This document shows positions 13,462 through 24,281 of a DNA stretch of 64,000 nucleotides, piece after piece. The translations under genes were made by a program, and so were the position numbers. A model generated the notes under the pieces. The model did no database searches, was not told where the DNA came from, and saw nothing but the letters and a program-made list of their open reading frames with translations. How positions within the stretch are numbered: position 1 is the first letter of the stretch; every line of letters begins with the position of its first letter. The DNA is from Crotalaria pallida (lineage: Eukaryota; Streptophyta; Magnoliopsida; Fabales; Fabaceae), in NCBI GenBank assembly GCA_037953625.1, contig CM075655.1, positions 75,419,501-75,483,500 of the forward strand, in the 5' to 3' direction.

Positions 13462-14028
13462 GTCGCCCCCTAGATTGCAAATCGAGAACAGTGAGAGGGA
13501 CTGGAGTGGGGCATTTTGTTTGCCACTGCAAGGCAGTGTGCCATGTTTATGGAGATTATTGATTGAGGCTGAGTCCTCCTGGTCTGGGACCATTTGTGTT
13601 GACAGCTGTCGTGCCCGCACGGTAAAGGTCCTGTACTCCTGTTTGCTTCCCACTAGGTTGGGTGGATGACCGAGGAGATGTAGACGTGAGTGATAGCCGA
13701 AAACGAATTGAATCCAAGAAGGATGTGAGTTGATAAGAAGAAGATACGAATGTGAGAAAGAAAAGAATGAATGAAGAAGAATGTTTGAGAAAAGTTGAAA
13801 TGAGTTTGGCAAGACTATGAGAAATAATAATGATAATAAAAGACAGTAATAAGAATAGTGATACCAATAATATGCTTGATTGTTGTGTGCTTGTGTGTTG
13901 TATTGTATGTCTGCGTAGTCCTATTACTTTGCCTATCGTAATCCCACACCGTCGACGATTCGTCGTTCGGATCGCTTACTCTCTCTTGTTCGTTGTTCTA
14001 TCGGTGCTGCTGATATCGCAACGGGCAG

Positions 14029-14169
14029 ATGGAGTATCACATGGAGAGTATCACAAAAGGGGAATTGAAGATGGAACGAAGCGACAACTGGAAAGCAGCA
14101 TTAGGGATGAATTCATTTTCGGGCGCAGGAAGAAAGGAGAACTTCATCTGGTTGGCCTCATCAGAGTAG
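14029..14169 (+). CDS. Short ORF near LARD2 LTR end (46 aa)
   Basis: A 46-codon frame follows CAG directly, the same AG-ATGG context as the LARD1 LTR ORF at the homologous position. The copy at 26863-27003 keeps the frame with a Trp-to-Cys change. No domain is recognised and the product does not resemble the LARD1 frame. An overlapping 119-codon frame (13830-14189) is equally open, so coding status is doubtful. Confidence 0.2.
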   Translation: MEYHMESITKGELKMERSDNWKAALGMNSFSGAGRKENFIWLASSE

Positions 14170-14543
14170 CGCAGCGGAAGCGAAAGTAGCGCATTAGGTC
14201 TAAGTTTATGAATTGTGGTTGAGTCAAGGATTACCAAGCAATGTGCCACTTATGTAATCAAGCTAAACTTTTGCATTCTGTATTGAGGTCTGTTTATTTT
14301 TGACGATTCAACAAAGTAATCTTTTGAAAATACCAGGATGACTCGGAAACAAGTATTTTTTGTGAAAATGAAAGTTTATGAAAATAAAGGTTTTAGTAAC
14401 AACTCGGTTTTCAGCAAAGGAACTTTTAAATGCAACGATGACTTTTCAACAATGTATTTACAAAAAAAAAAAATTGGCCTCATTTTTGCAACTTTAACAA
14501 GAAAAGGTTAATTATTTTGATTTACGAAAATCGGGCTGTTACA

Positions 14544-15790
14544 GAATGGTATCAGAGCTTTGGTAATCCTTAGTGGCCTTAAGCATGGGCCTACATGCTC
14601 TGTTTGTGTAACTCTGTGTGGTTGCTAGTGTAAGGATAGGAGCATTAGTTTAGGATTTCGGTCTTATAGGATATATGGATTTTGTCTGTGGCTTAGCGTC
14701 GGCCGAGTTAGTTTGAGGAACCTAAAGTAAATAGAAGCGAGTAGGATGAGATCCTTTGACCCTTGCGATTTCCTTAGTGTTTGATAACTCCCGGGTTGTC
14801 AACCTAGACGTACCCCTGTCCAAAAAGTAGTAGGTCTCTTTGAGAGAATAGGATGCTATTCTTGGAACCCCTGTTTGTTGAATTGCTTCGACAAACCAGT
14901 TCTTCTTGCTAAAATTTGAATCTTTTCTTCACGAGCCTTGCTATCAACCTATAGCCTTACCGATCCTATTTGAGATTCATTAGCCTGAATTGTGGGATTA
15001 GAAATGCCATAGTTACCCCGATAGTTAGGCATGAACAATTAAGGAAGGATGAATAGTTTAAGTTAAGTAAGGGTATAAGATCACAGTGGATTTAGTTATA
15101 AGTCTGATCAAAGTTGGGGAGTCACAAGGAAGAAAGGAAGTATATACTATCGGATAATAAAGGAAATTAGGAAGATAATTTGATAATTAGGAATACCTTA
15201 CGCCATAATCCTGAGTTTAAACGGTGGAAGTGGCAAGTCTGATTAACGTTTAGGATGAACCTAAAGGAAAGAGTGAGGTTGTTTGAGGAAGGAAGTGAAC
15301 CCAAGTCGTAGTAGAACCCCCTTTAAGTTGGAAAATGATAGACAAAGACATTAGGATTAGAAGGAGAACGGAAGAAAGAAATGATTATTGTGAGAACCTA
15401 AGTTGTAGGAAATAAGGGAATATTTGTGGTTTCTAGGTGAAACCCCATGCTTTTGGAAATGTATGAAATTTTGTTTGCTTGAATCCCCCAAGTCCGTACC
15501 TATGGTTGGACTTTTGTGACGACCATCAGCTAAGGGAACGACATCTTCTTCGGTTAGTCCGTTGGACTTAACCCGGTTCGACCCGCAAGCGGTTGTGCGA
15601 GTGAGACTTTTTCGTCTGAAAGCAGCAAACAAGGAGCACGACAAGGTGAACTGAACCAGCAAAAGGGAATACGACCACGAAGCGAGAGGGAGGTGTTCGT
15701 ATGAGGATCAAATGACGTAAGGATTTTGTGCCCTGCTACCCAATCCGTAATGAATTTCTCGGGGACGAGAAATCTTTAAGTTGGGGAGAA
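14544..15790 (+). other. LARD2 internal region, non-coding
   Basis: 1.25 kb between the LTRs without any gag or pol similarity. The only long frame is antisense (15357-15662) and featureless. Near the end are a perfect 8-bp hairpin, ATTTCTCG / GGGA loop / CGAGAAAT (15754-15773), and the polypurine tract AAGTTGGGGAGAA ending at 15790. Confidence 0.8.
14547..14558 (+). other. LARD2 primer-binding site
   Basis: TGGTATCAGAGC, matching the initiator methionine tRNA 3' end, three bases after the 5' LTR. Confidence 0.92.
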
Positions 15791-18068
15791 TGTAACACCC
15801 CGCAAATTCATCGTATTAATTTAAAATACTAAAGAGATTTATTTTGAGAAAAGTGTTTTTGAAAGAACAATTTTCTTAAATAATATTCCTAATTCACGTT
15901 TTCAAGGTGATAAGTGATTTTAAAGAAATGATATTCATGAAATTATGTCATGAATTTTAAAGTTAAGTTTTTGGGAATAATGACTGATTAAAATTCTTTT
16001 AAGTAGTGATTTATTTTCTATAGGTGTGTGTGCTTGATATTTTGGCATTTTAAAGGAATTATAAACATGAGTAGTTTAATGAGAAAAAGATTTATTTTAA
16101 GTGTGTATATATATATGTATGTGCGATTATGTATATGTATGCTTGGAATTATGTGGAGATTTAATTGGTGAATGAATGTGATTATATGTGCATGTATGTG
16201 TGTATGTGTAAATATATGAGTGTGCCGTGTGTATATGTGTGAGTGTAGAAGAGAAACCTAGAAATTTCCTAAGTAACTAAGTGGTAACCAAATCATAACT
16301 AAATCCTAACCAAGTCCTAACTAGGTGAAGTGATGAATATGCATGTGTATACGTGTGAGAGTGAGTGTGTGCAACGTGTGATGCTTGTATGTGTGCATGT
16401 GTGTGTTTGGCCGTGTGTGTATGTATATGCATGAAGGGAACCTTGACTTTCTTGCACCCTAAGGAAGTAGACTAGTGACATATAGGTTTGGTTTAGTGTA
16501 AAGTATAGTTAAGGATTTGACCAACCAATAGGACCAAGGATTAAGCCTAATTTCACTCTATTTGTCTCGTGGTTTGGTCCTAAGCCATGCAACTTTTTGT
16601 GAAGCCAAAATTGCCCCTTAAGCAACTCTCTTGGCCGAATAATTCAAGGGCACTTGGGGAATTACTCGTGTGCCTACATAAGTCCCAAGCCATAGTTCAC
16701 TCCCAACTCTTCCTTCACATTTCATTTTCCACACCTAAACACTTGTTCTAAGAGTCTCATTAAACTCTTAGAAAGATATAGAAAGAGAGAGAAACCGTGA
16801 GCTCAAGGAGAGAAGGAAGGAGGAAGAACAAGTCCAAGACTTAGGATCCTTGAGGATTAAGTGAAGAAGGTTGAAGATCTTCTCTTCTTCTTTGGTTTAC
16901 TCGAAGATTATAAAGTGTTAGGAGTAGTTTTTATTTTCTAAGCCTTGTAAGGTCCTTTTGTTGTTGCATGTTTACTTTCTTGTAGATCCATGTTTGAATG
17001 TAAATTCCTAGTCTTGATCTTGAGTTTTCAAGAGCCACCCAAACTTGTAGACCCTTAAACCATGGACTCTTCTGTTCGGCCATATCTAGCAAATTAGGTT
17101 GCGATGATTTTTATTTTTCTCATGCATGTTGGTTTGATGATGGTTGAAGTTGATTTAAGTAGTTTCAATGCCTTGATTTTTACCTTGATCTTTATAAGCT
17201 TTGATTTTTGGTTCACTTTTCAAAAAGACTTTGATCTCTCGCTTGTGATCACGGTTTTGTTTAAATATGTGTTTAAATTCATGAATGGTCTTGATTCTCT
17301 CTTGCATGTTTGATTTTGTGACCTTATGATCCTTATTCTCATTTGAATGTTCTCCTTATACCTTGACCTTGGATTCTTAGAATAAAAGAATTTATAAATC
17401 ACTAAATCAAGAACTAGGTAATTCGGTCATGAGTAGAAAAATTAGGTCTTGATGCTTTTCATCTTAATCTAGGCTCTTACATGTTTGCTTTAGGTTTGTA
17501 AAAGTTTATTTGAGTAGTGTAGATGTTTTGATCTTGCGTTTTATCTTTAAAAAGTCTTGATATTTACGTTTGTATGTCACGGTTTTGATCCTTCTCTTTT
17601 CAAAATGATTTTATCCTTGATTTGTATCATTATGATTAATTTCATGACTTAATCTATGAGATTTAAGTACATGCATGTGGTTTTGAGTAAAAAGGATTTT
17701 TATCTTTCTTCATGACCATCTCGTTTTTACAAAGAAAACAAAGAAACGAGTTTCGGAAAAAAAAAAAATTTTAACTTGAATCCATGATCTATGTACATGC
17801 ATGATTAATTCTTTTGATTTAAGAACCTTATGATTTGTATGACTGAAAAATGAACTTAAAACCAATGCCTTGTTATGATGAGGTTCGGCCTAGTTTGATA
17901 AGTAGACTAGGGTTCTTTTTCTCATGAATTGACTTGGAGTAATGAGTATGTATTGAAAATTATTGCTAAATTAATGTGTTTAAATTTGTGTTGTGAATCT
18001 TTAAATTTTATTCGGTTTTTGATTAAAAATAAAGGGAATGAATGAATTAAAAGACTTGGAAAAGCTTT
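15791..18068 (+). repeat. LARD2 3' LTR, left part
   Basis: Matches 9168-11446 of the 5' LTR. It ends at AAAGCTTT, where the CACTA terminus begins. Its last 293 bp (17776-18068) are repeated after the CACTA at 23989-24281. Confidence 0.92.
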
Positions 18069-18440
18069 CACTACTACAGATTTGTTAAAAAGTTCCCAGA
18101 TATTAATCCCGGTTCCGTTGCGGAACTGGGATGAATAGACAAATTATAATGAAAAAATACCATGAATTTATTGATCCCGGTTATAAAAAACACGGAACCG
18201 GGATCAATGTTATAACATATATAATATTTTTTTTTATAAAAATAAAAATCACACAAACCTTATTTATCCCGTTGTTTAACTTCAACTGGGATGAATAATA
18301 ACAACAAGGAACCTGGATTAATGTTATAACATAAATAATTTTTTATTTTTTAAAAATTAAAAATCCCACAAACCCTATTTATCCCTTTATTTTACTACAA
18401 CTGGGATGAATAAATTGATTTTTGTTTCCCGAGTTTTTTT
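18069..18440 (+). repeat. CACTA terminal and subterminal repeat region
   Basis: After CACTACTACAGA, inverted motifs of the type CCCGGTTCCG...CGGAACTGGGATGAAT recur at about 18100-18135, 18175-18205, 18265-18300 and 18375-18410, separated by AT-rich spacers. Such GGGAT/ATCCC repeats are the known transposase-binding regions of plant CACTA elements. Confidence 0.8.
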
Positions 18441-19022
18441 TTTATTTTGGTGCTAATTGTTGAGTACCAACTTATTCTTCATCAGAAAAAAAAAAAGAAA
18501 CCCTCCCTCTCCCTAAGAATATCATCGATCTTCTCCCTCTCCCTCCCGAACCGAGCCTCCATCTCCTTCACGACGTCGAGCCTCCATCACCACGACGTCG
18601 AGCCTCCATCTCCACGACGTCGAGCGCTCCGCCTCTGGCTCACGGCAGCGGCTGCGGCTGCGGCGTGGAAAACCCCCAATCTCACTCTCACTTTCCCTCC
18701 TTCTCAAGGCGGCGTGGAGAACCCCAATCTCAGCCCTAAGTCTCTTTCAAGACGGCGACCCTTCTATCCCCTCACAACCCCATTTAAACCATCATCCCTT
18801 CACGTTACAACCAAGTCCCAACCTCTCTCCTTAACCTTTCGAGCGCTCCACCTCTGGCTCACGGCAGCGGCTGCGGCGTGGAGAACCCCCAATCTCACTC
18901 TCACTTTCCCTCCTTCTCACGGTGGCTGTGGCAGGGGTACTGTTAACCCTAAAGCTTAGCTCACACATTTCAGCCCTAACCTTTCCTCTTCCTCACACTC
19001 TCTAAGCCACTGTTTCTAAGGT
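18441..19022 (+). other. GC-rich exon-like region in CACTA with internal duplications
   Basis: Composition shifts sharply from AT-rich to GC-rich. Three near-copies of an ACGACGTCGAGC-containing unit lie at about 18570-18625. A block of about 90 bp at 18623-18711 recurs at 18840-18927. A 170-codon frame (18447-18959) spans it but is low-complexity (Pro, Ser, Ala, Leu) and matches no family I know. The region ends TTCTAAG/GTATTAA, a plausible splice donor at 19021. It could be the element's first exon or a captured host leader exon. Confidence 0.5.
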
Positions 19023-21640
19023 ATTAATTCATTTCCTTATTTCCCTTTGCATGTGGGTGATTTTATTTTTGCTGCATTTCATGTTTTCTGTTTCTGAATT
19101 ATGAATGTACTTTCCTGTATAAAATGCATTTTGTTTGACGTTCATAATATTGAACCTCCTTTTGCACAGTTGCTATACTATTTTGATGGGGAATTTTCTT
19201 TTGGAACTAGTCACTTTTTTTTAGCATGACTGAATCTTTTGGCACTACTGTGAGAAGGAAAAGCGATCTATTTGTAATTCCAATTCCTTACAATAAAGTA
19301 CCTGTTGAAATAGACCATATGGAATTTGTTAAGTGATGCTCTCCAATTAGCATATGTGATTCTGTACTGAATTTCTGTACTAACTTACCCACCCTTACAA
19401 AAAACAAAAAAACCCTCTATTTTTTGGGGTTCATTTTCCTTGAGTTTTGAATCTTTCAATGGTTTCCAGGTCATTTTGGTTAGCCTGTTATTATCTACTT
19501 GGTAATATAAATAAATGAGTAACCAGGATGAACAAGTTTGTAATTACAAATGTGCCGTGCCAAAGCTAGTGCATGTGGCAGGCACCCCTCCAACCAAAAA
19601 TACTACTATGATCAATTATGCTTATAATAATCTCCAATTAGTGTCACCCCATATAAATGAGTCTGGACACAATTGATACCCGATTTTCTCTAGGAAACTC
19701 TGTTCTGGCCATAGTATCATCGAAATTTTTTGTCCATGTACATCAGGTAATGAGGGTCTGTCATGGCGCTAGAGCTATTGTCATCAAGTTTTGATAATTG
19801 CGCAACAAAATGTGATCACCTGCACTGCTTAGTTTTTGTAATCATTCGATCTTCTGAATTGGGAGCTGGTTTTCTGGGTACATGGGTTGCTATGCAATTT
19901 CATGATTTAAATTGAAACAATACAGTGAGACCAGTTTATTTTCCCACTAGTACCATATACCTGTTTATTTTCCCACCAGTACCATATTTGTGTTGGATTA
20001 GTTTTGCCTTTCTTATCTTCTATGATACTGGAATTCAAGCAATCATCGGATACTGTTTGCTAGTCTTTCTCTCTTATTTGCTTATGTTTAATGGAAATTA
20101 AGCAGCATAGGTCATTTGCTACCTTAGCTCATCGTTGAGGTATTCCATAAATACCTTTAGCACTAACTTATAGGGACTAGTTACTCTGGATTAGTCTCTT
20201 AAAGATCCTGTATCATTTTATGCCTTTCTCCTTGAACCAGGACTACAAATATTTTGTGTGTTTTGGTGAGTTATATACCTGCTTCCAATGTTAGCATAAA
20301 GGGTGCAAATTATTCTGTCTTCCTCATCTGAAAATTCTCCATGCTTGATGTTGGGCCTAAGATAGTTAAGCCATCTCAGTCTGCAACTTTTTCCACATCT
20401 ATTTAAACCTAATTAATAATCATATATTAGAGTCAGATAGATAGTATCTAATTAGATATAAAGAAATTAAATGAGATCTCATAAAGGATGTATAGGTTCA
20501 CAATTTAAAAATTAAACACTTTAGAACATACACATTTTTCATAAAAGTGTGATCCTACCAGCTTTTTGAGGAAGAGTTATCCAGTCCCCTCCAGTCCCAT
20601 GCTTCACTATGTGCTCCTTCAGTTTTGAGTCTCTTCTGGTGACCATGGTCCTCTCTTCACATTTGCTTTGTCACAACAAGGAGCTCTTCCCATTTCTCTC
20701 TCTCTCTAGCAATCTTCCAAACTCACTTTCTAATCTAATGAAACTTTTGTGGGTAGAGTTATAGTATGTGACCTAGTTTTTAAAAGAGTTTTAAAAAATT
20801 ACTATTTAATTATTTCAGAGATAAAGGAGGGATGTTTGAATGAAATGAAAGCATGAACATGACGTTTATATTTTGATTTCATAAATTTAATTTTTCCACT
20901 CTCAATCTTGAATAACGTGGCCACCTACCTAGCTATTTTCTCATTTCTCATGGAGAACTTTCTAATACTTCTTCCATTCAAATTTAATTATTACTTTGAT
21001 TATACTTGTAACCTTTTTCAAATTATTTGTAACCTTTTTCAAATTAATTACTTTGATTATACTTGATTTCATAGGAAATGATATTTATCTGTTTGTTACT
21101 TGACTCACCTGATTAACTACATTGATCTCTTCAGAGTTGAAGTATTTGGCCAATTCTAAGCAGTAGAGAGTCTTTCCATCTGAATTGAACTGACTAGCTT
21201 GAATGTAATCAAATGTGTTTTCTGCTGATATTAATTCCTCTTGGTCTCTTGTGAATGTTGCGAAATCTGAATATAGCACTCTAATTTGAAAGATAAGAAG
21301 CTCATATCCCTGACATCCATCTGCATGTCTATTGAGATTCACGAAGATTAGTCGCTTATTGCTGAATAAAGTTTCTTATTTGCTGAAAAAAAAATAATTG
21401 ATTTTTTTCCTTGTTGAGCTTCACGAAGATTAGTCGCTTATTGCTGAATTCTTTGGTTATATGTGATATGTTTTGGTAACTTGTGCGAAGATGCTTTGCT
21501 GAAATATTAGGATTATAATTGTTTGAGGATTATATTAAGATTATAATTATTTGGTGATGTACCAATTAGCTCACTCCCATTTCAGCCCTAACCCATTTTT
21601 GCCATTTCCAATTTTTTCAGATTCTGTTTGTTGCTCTTAA
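19023..21640 (+). other. Unidentified non-coding stretch inside CACTA
   Basis: About 2.6 kb of AT-rich sequence where the TNP2 core would be expected. I see no transposase similarity and only short frames. A 30-bp segment beginning TTCACGAAGATTAGTCGC occurs twice (about 21336 and 21419), and a TAACCTTTTTCAAATT unit is duplicated near 21008-21045. Either intron sequence or filler. Confidence 0.5.
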
Positions 21641-22410
21641 TCTGAAGATGACAGGAAGCGGTTCTCCCACAAGGTTATCTATTTAATTTATTTCCCTATT
21701 TGCACGTAGTCACATTGTTTTTTAATTAAATCTAACAATTATGAATAAGAACCGTTGCATATTTGACATTTTCTTAGATAATATTGTAAGACCTTATTCC
21801 AATATGAGAAGGATTTTATTTAATCTTTCTATTTTGTTCTTGGGGTTGGTATGTTGTGCATACAGCAGTATGCTTACACCGAAATATGCATATAACACTT
21901 GATCTTCGGGGGGGCTTTCTCTTATATTTTGTTTTTGTACATATCTTCGGGGGGCCTTTCCCTTATTTCGGGGTCATTGAAGATATATGGGAATTGGATT
22001 ATTTGAACTTTCGTGTGCCAGTGTTCGGTTGTAAGTGGGTTGACAACAAAAATGGCATTTTGATGGACGAGCCCGGGTTCCTAAAGGTGAATCTTAATAG
22101 GGTGGGTTACAAAGATGATCGCTTCATTTTAGCATCACAAGCTGAACAGGTGTTCTATGTCTCTGATCCTGTTGATAAGAAATGGTCAATTGTTCTTTAT
22201 TCCAAAAAAATAGATGTCAATAAGTATGATGATGATCCAGCAGGTGAAGGTTATGTGAATAATGAGGAAGATCTTGTTTTCTCTACACCACCATGTTATG
22301 AGAGTGATCCACTCGTAGATACTTGTATGTATATGAGAGATGATCATAATGAAGGAGATTATATCAGGCATAAGGTTCCTCGTATGAGGAAAAAGAGAAG
22401 ATTATTTTAA
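21641..22410 (+). pseudogene. TNP2-type CACTA transposase C-terminal fragment (DUF4216)
   Basis: From about 21950 to the TAA at 22408-22410 the frame reads as a DUF4216 domain, the C-terminal part of plant CACTA TNP2 transposases. Visible hallmarks are GVIEDIWELDY, the CKWVD block, LNRVGYKDDRFILASQA and VFYVSDP. It ends in a basic RMRKKRR tail. The catalytic TNP2 core and all upstream exons are absent, so it cannot supply transposase activity. A short upstream ATG exon-like stretch (21648-21676) followed by a donor-like GTTATC may be the remnant start of the neighbouring TNP1 gene. Confidence 0.75.
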
Positions 22411-22576
22411 TCGCAAAACATGTATGAATTTTATTTTTTATTTTTTATATTTCATGTATAAACTTTTAATTTAACCATATCCAAATTCACATACTTATTT
22501 TGTTTGTATTCTGCTTTGTTGTGTTCTTTGTTTAATGTTAGTGACATGTTGTTTCTATATTCATAATTTGCCACAG

Positions 22577-24000
22577 GAACAAGGATCGTGGAGACAAGGA
22601 TTGTTGTGATGAGGATTGTTGTCACGTGGATTGTAGTGATAGTAAGGGAAGCAAAAAGAAAGGTCGTGGGAAGACAATTTTGAAGAAGTTGATATTATTG
22701 AGAAATAAATTAGGAGGGAAAAAAATTCTGGTAATATCATAATGGCTTGTACTTCCCACTTCTTATATACATACCAATACTTAATTTAATTTTTATTAAT
22801 TTGTTTAACTTTATAGGTGGACTGGAATGTAAAAGGACAACCTACAGGCAAATACAGGGCCATGTTTAGAAGCCACATCGGCCTTATTGTTAGGCAAGAG
22901 GTTCCAATTACAATAAAAAATTGGAAAACAGAGGCCTATAATACATTGAGAAATGATATTTGGATGGAAGTACTGGTATGTATATGTCTAGTTGCTCCTA
23001 TTGCTGTTTTTTTAATTATCTTGTTGCAGTTTTTTATTTGTATATATTCAAATATCTGGGGTTTCTTTTACTTTTGTAGACCACTTGGGATATTGATGAA
23101 AAGCATCGGTCATATGTTCTTAAGGCTGCCGGCGATTCACTCAAAACATTCAGGGTCAGGTTGAATAGATGGCGTAAGAAAACTGGTGCAAATCATCCTC
23201 CTAAACAATATGCTGACGCAACCACACTTGAAGAATGGGAGGAATTTGTGCAGCATTGTACAACCGAGAATTTTGTGGTATTTTATAAATACGTTTAAAT
23301 GTTTGAGTCATACAAACTATATATGTGTTATGGTTCACATTTGTTTACATTGTGTAGAAACTAAGCAATGAAAATAAGAAAAATGCTTCAAATCAGAGGT
23401 GTCCATCACGCTGCTCACGTTTAGGATATGCTGGTTTAGAAGAAAAGCTTGTAATTTTTCATCTCATTTAGTTCTTTATTTTAACTCTTGTGAATTAAGC
23501 ATGCTTGTAAATTTGTTTTAATTTGCTGCTTTTTGTTGTCTTATTGTGTAGCTTAAGGAGATGGCTTCGAATGAAGCATCATTGCCCCGCTACGCATTAT
23601 ATAGGGCTGCTCGCTTAAATAAGAAAGGCGAGGTTGATAATGAGAATGCTAGGCAAATTGTGGAAGAAATTGTAAGTTTGACATAGCGAGGATGATGTGT
23701 TTTGTATAGTTTGTTTTTTTTTCTTGGTCAATGAACTAATCTTTGTTTTTTCAGACATTCTATGAACAAAATGGAGGGGTAGAGGAAAATGGCCGTGATG
23801 ACATATTGGCCAAAGTCTTCAAAAAACCTGATCACCCAGGTCGTGTCACCGGTGTGGGTCATTTTATCTCACAAAGGGATTATTTCCCACAACAAAAACG
23901 ACAAAAAAAATATGTCGAAATTTCAGAACACAATAAGGTCGTAGAATCTTTGCGCACTGTGCTAGAAAGGGTTGAAATGTTGGAAGGGTTGAATCCATGA
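22577..24000 (+). pseudogene. TNP1-like (plant Ptta/En/Spm) CACTA protein, multi-exon, 3' truncated
   Basis: Exons 22577-22730, 22817-22975, 23080-23277, 23358-23450, 23552-23671 and 23755 onward join in one open frame, all with GT-AG junctions. The product has a Cys/His-rich acidic start, a Lys-rich stretch, then the plant Ptta/En/Spm transposase domain (WNVKGQP..., LKTFRVRLNRWRKKTGA, EEWEEFV, ALYRAARLNKKGE, GRDDILAKVF, PGRVTGVGH). Known TNP1/TnpA-type proteins bind subterminal repeats. The final exon ends in the start of a coiled-coil-like C-terminus (VVESLRTVLERVEMLEG). It is cut at 23988, and the TGA at 23998-24000 is supplied by the LARD2 LTR. No internal stop or frameshift is seen. Confidence 0.75.
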
Positions 24001-24281
24001 TCTATGAACATGCATGATTAATTCTTTTGATTTAAGAACCTTATGATTTGTATGACTGAAAAATGAACTTAAAACCAATGCCTTGTTATGATGAGGTTCG
24101 GCCTAGTTTGATAAGTAGACTAGGGTTCTTTTTCTCATGAATTGACTTGGAGTAATGAGTATGTATTGAAAATTATTGCTAAATTAATGTGTTTAAATTT
24201 GTGTTGTGAATCTTTAAATTTTATTCGGTTTTTGATTAAAAATAAAGGGAATGAATGAATTAAAAGACTTGGAAAAGCTTT
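23989..24281 (+). repeat. 293-bp LARD2 LTR duplication flanking the CACTA
   Basis: This segment, starting TTGAATCC and ending AGCTTT, repeats 17776-18068 on the other side of the CACTA and 11154-11446 of the 5' LTR. A simple insertion would not duplicate 293 bp; CACTA elements make 3-bp duplications. Confidence 0.92.

Larger units (their letters stand above)
9168..14543 (+). repeat. LARD2 5' LTR
   Basis: Begins TGTAACACCCCGC and ends GGGCTGTTACA. It is matched by 15791-18068 plus 23989-27377. It contains GT/TA-rich simple sequence (about 9478-9612), a CA- and pyrimidine-rich presumptive start region near 10090-10190 with a poor TATA box, a long AT-rich middle, and a GC-richer conserved block at about 13180-13680. 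Open frames of 60-130 codons occur on both strands and are duplicated in the other LTR, but none matches a known family. Confidence 0.92.
18069..23988 (+). mobile_element. CACTA (En/Spm) transposon, 3' truncated, inserted in LARD2 3' LTR
   Basis: Starts with the terminus CACTACTACAGA and subterminal repeats. In order follow a GC-rich exon-like region, about 2.6 kb of unidentified sequence, the TNP2 C-terminal DUF4216 domain, and a multi-exon TNP1-like gene. The TNP2 catalytic core is missing. The right end lacks terminal and subterminal repeats: sequence passes straight from a TNP1 exon into LARD2 LTR at TTGAATCC (23989). The element is thus a deletion derivative that has also lost its 3' end. 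Confidence 0.85.

Noticed and set aside
13304..14249. Several frames of 60-130 codons on both strands of the LARD2 LTR, repeated near 26138-27083
   Set aside because: The repetition is only because the LTR is present twice. Overlapping frames on both strands with low-complexity products and no family match point to chance.
18447..18959. 170-codon frame in the CACTA GC-rich block as a host gene
   Set aside because: Low-complexity and duplicated internally; no known domain. Reported only as an exon-like region.
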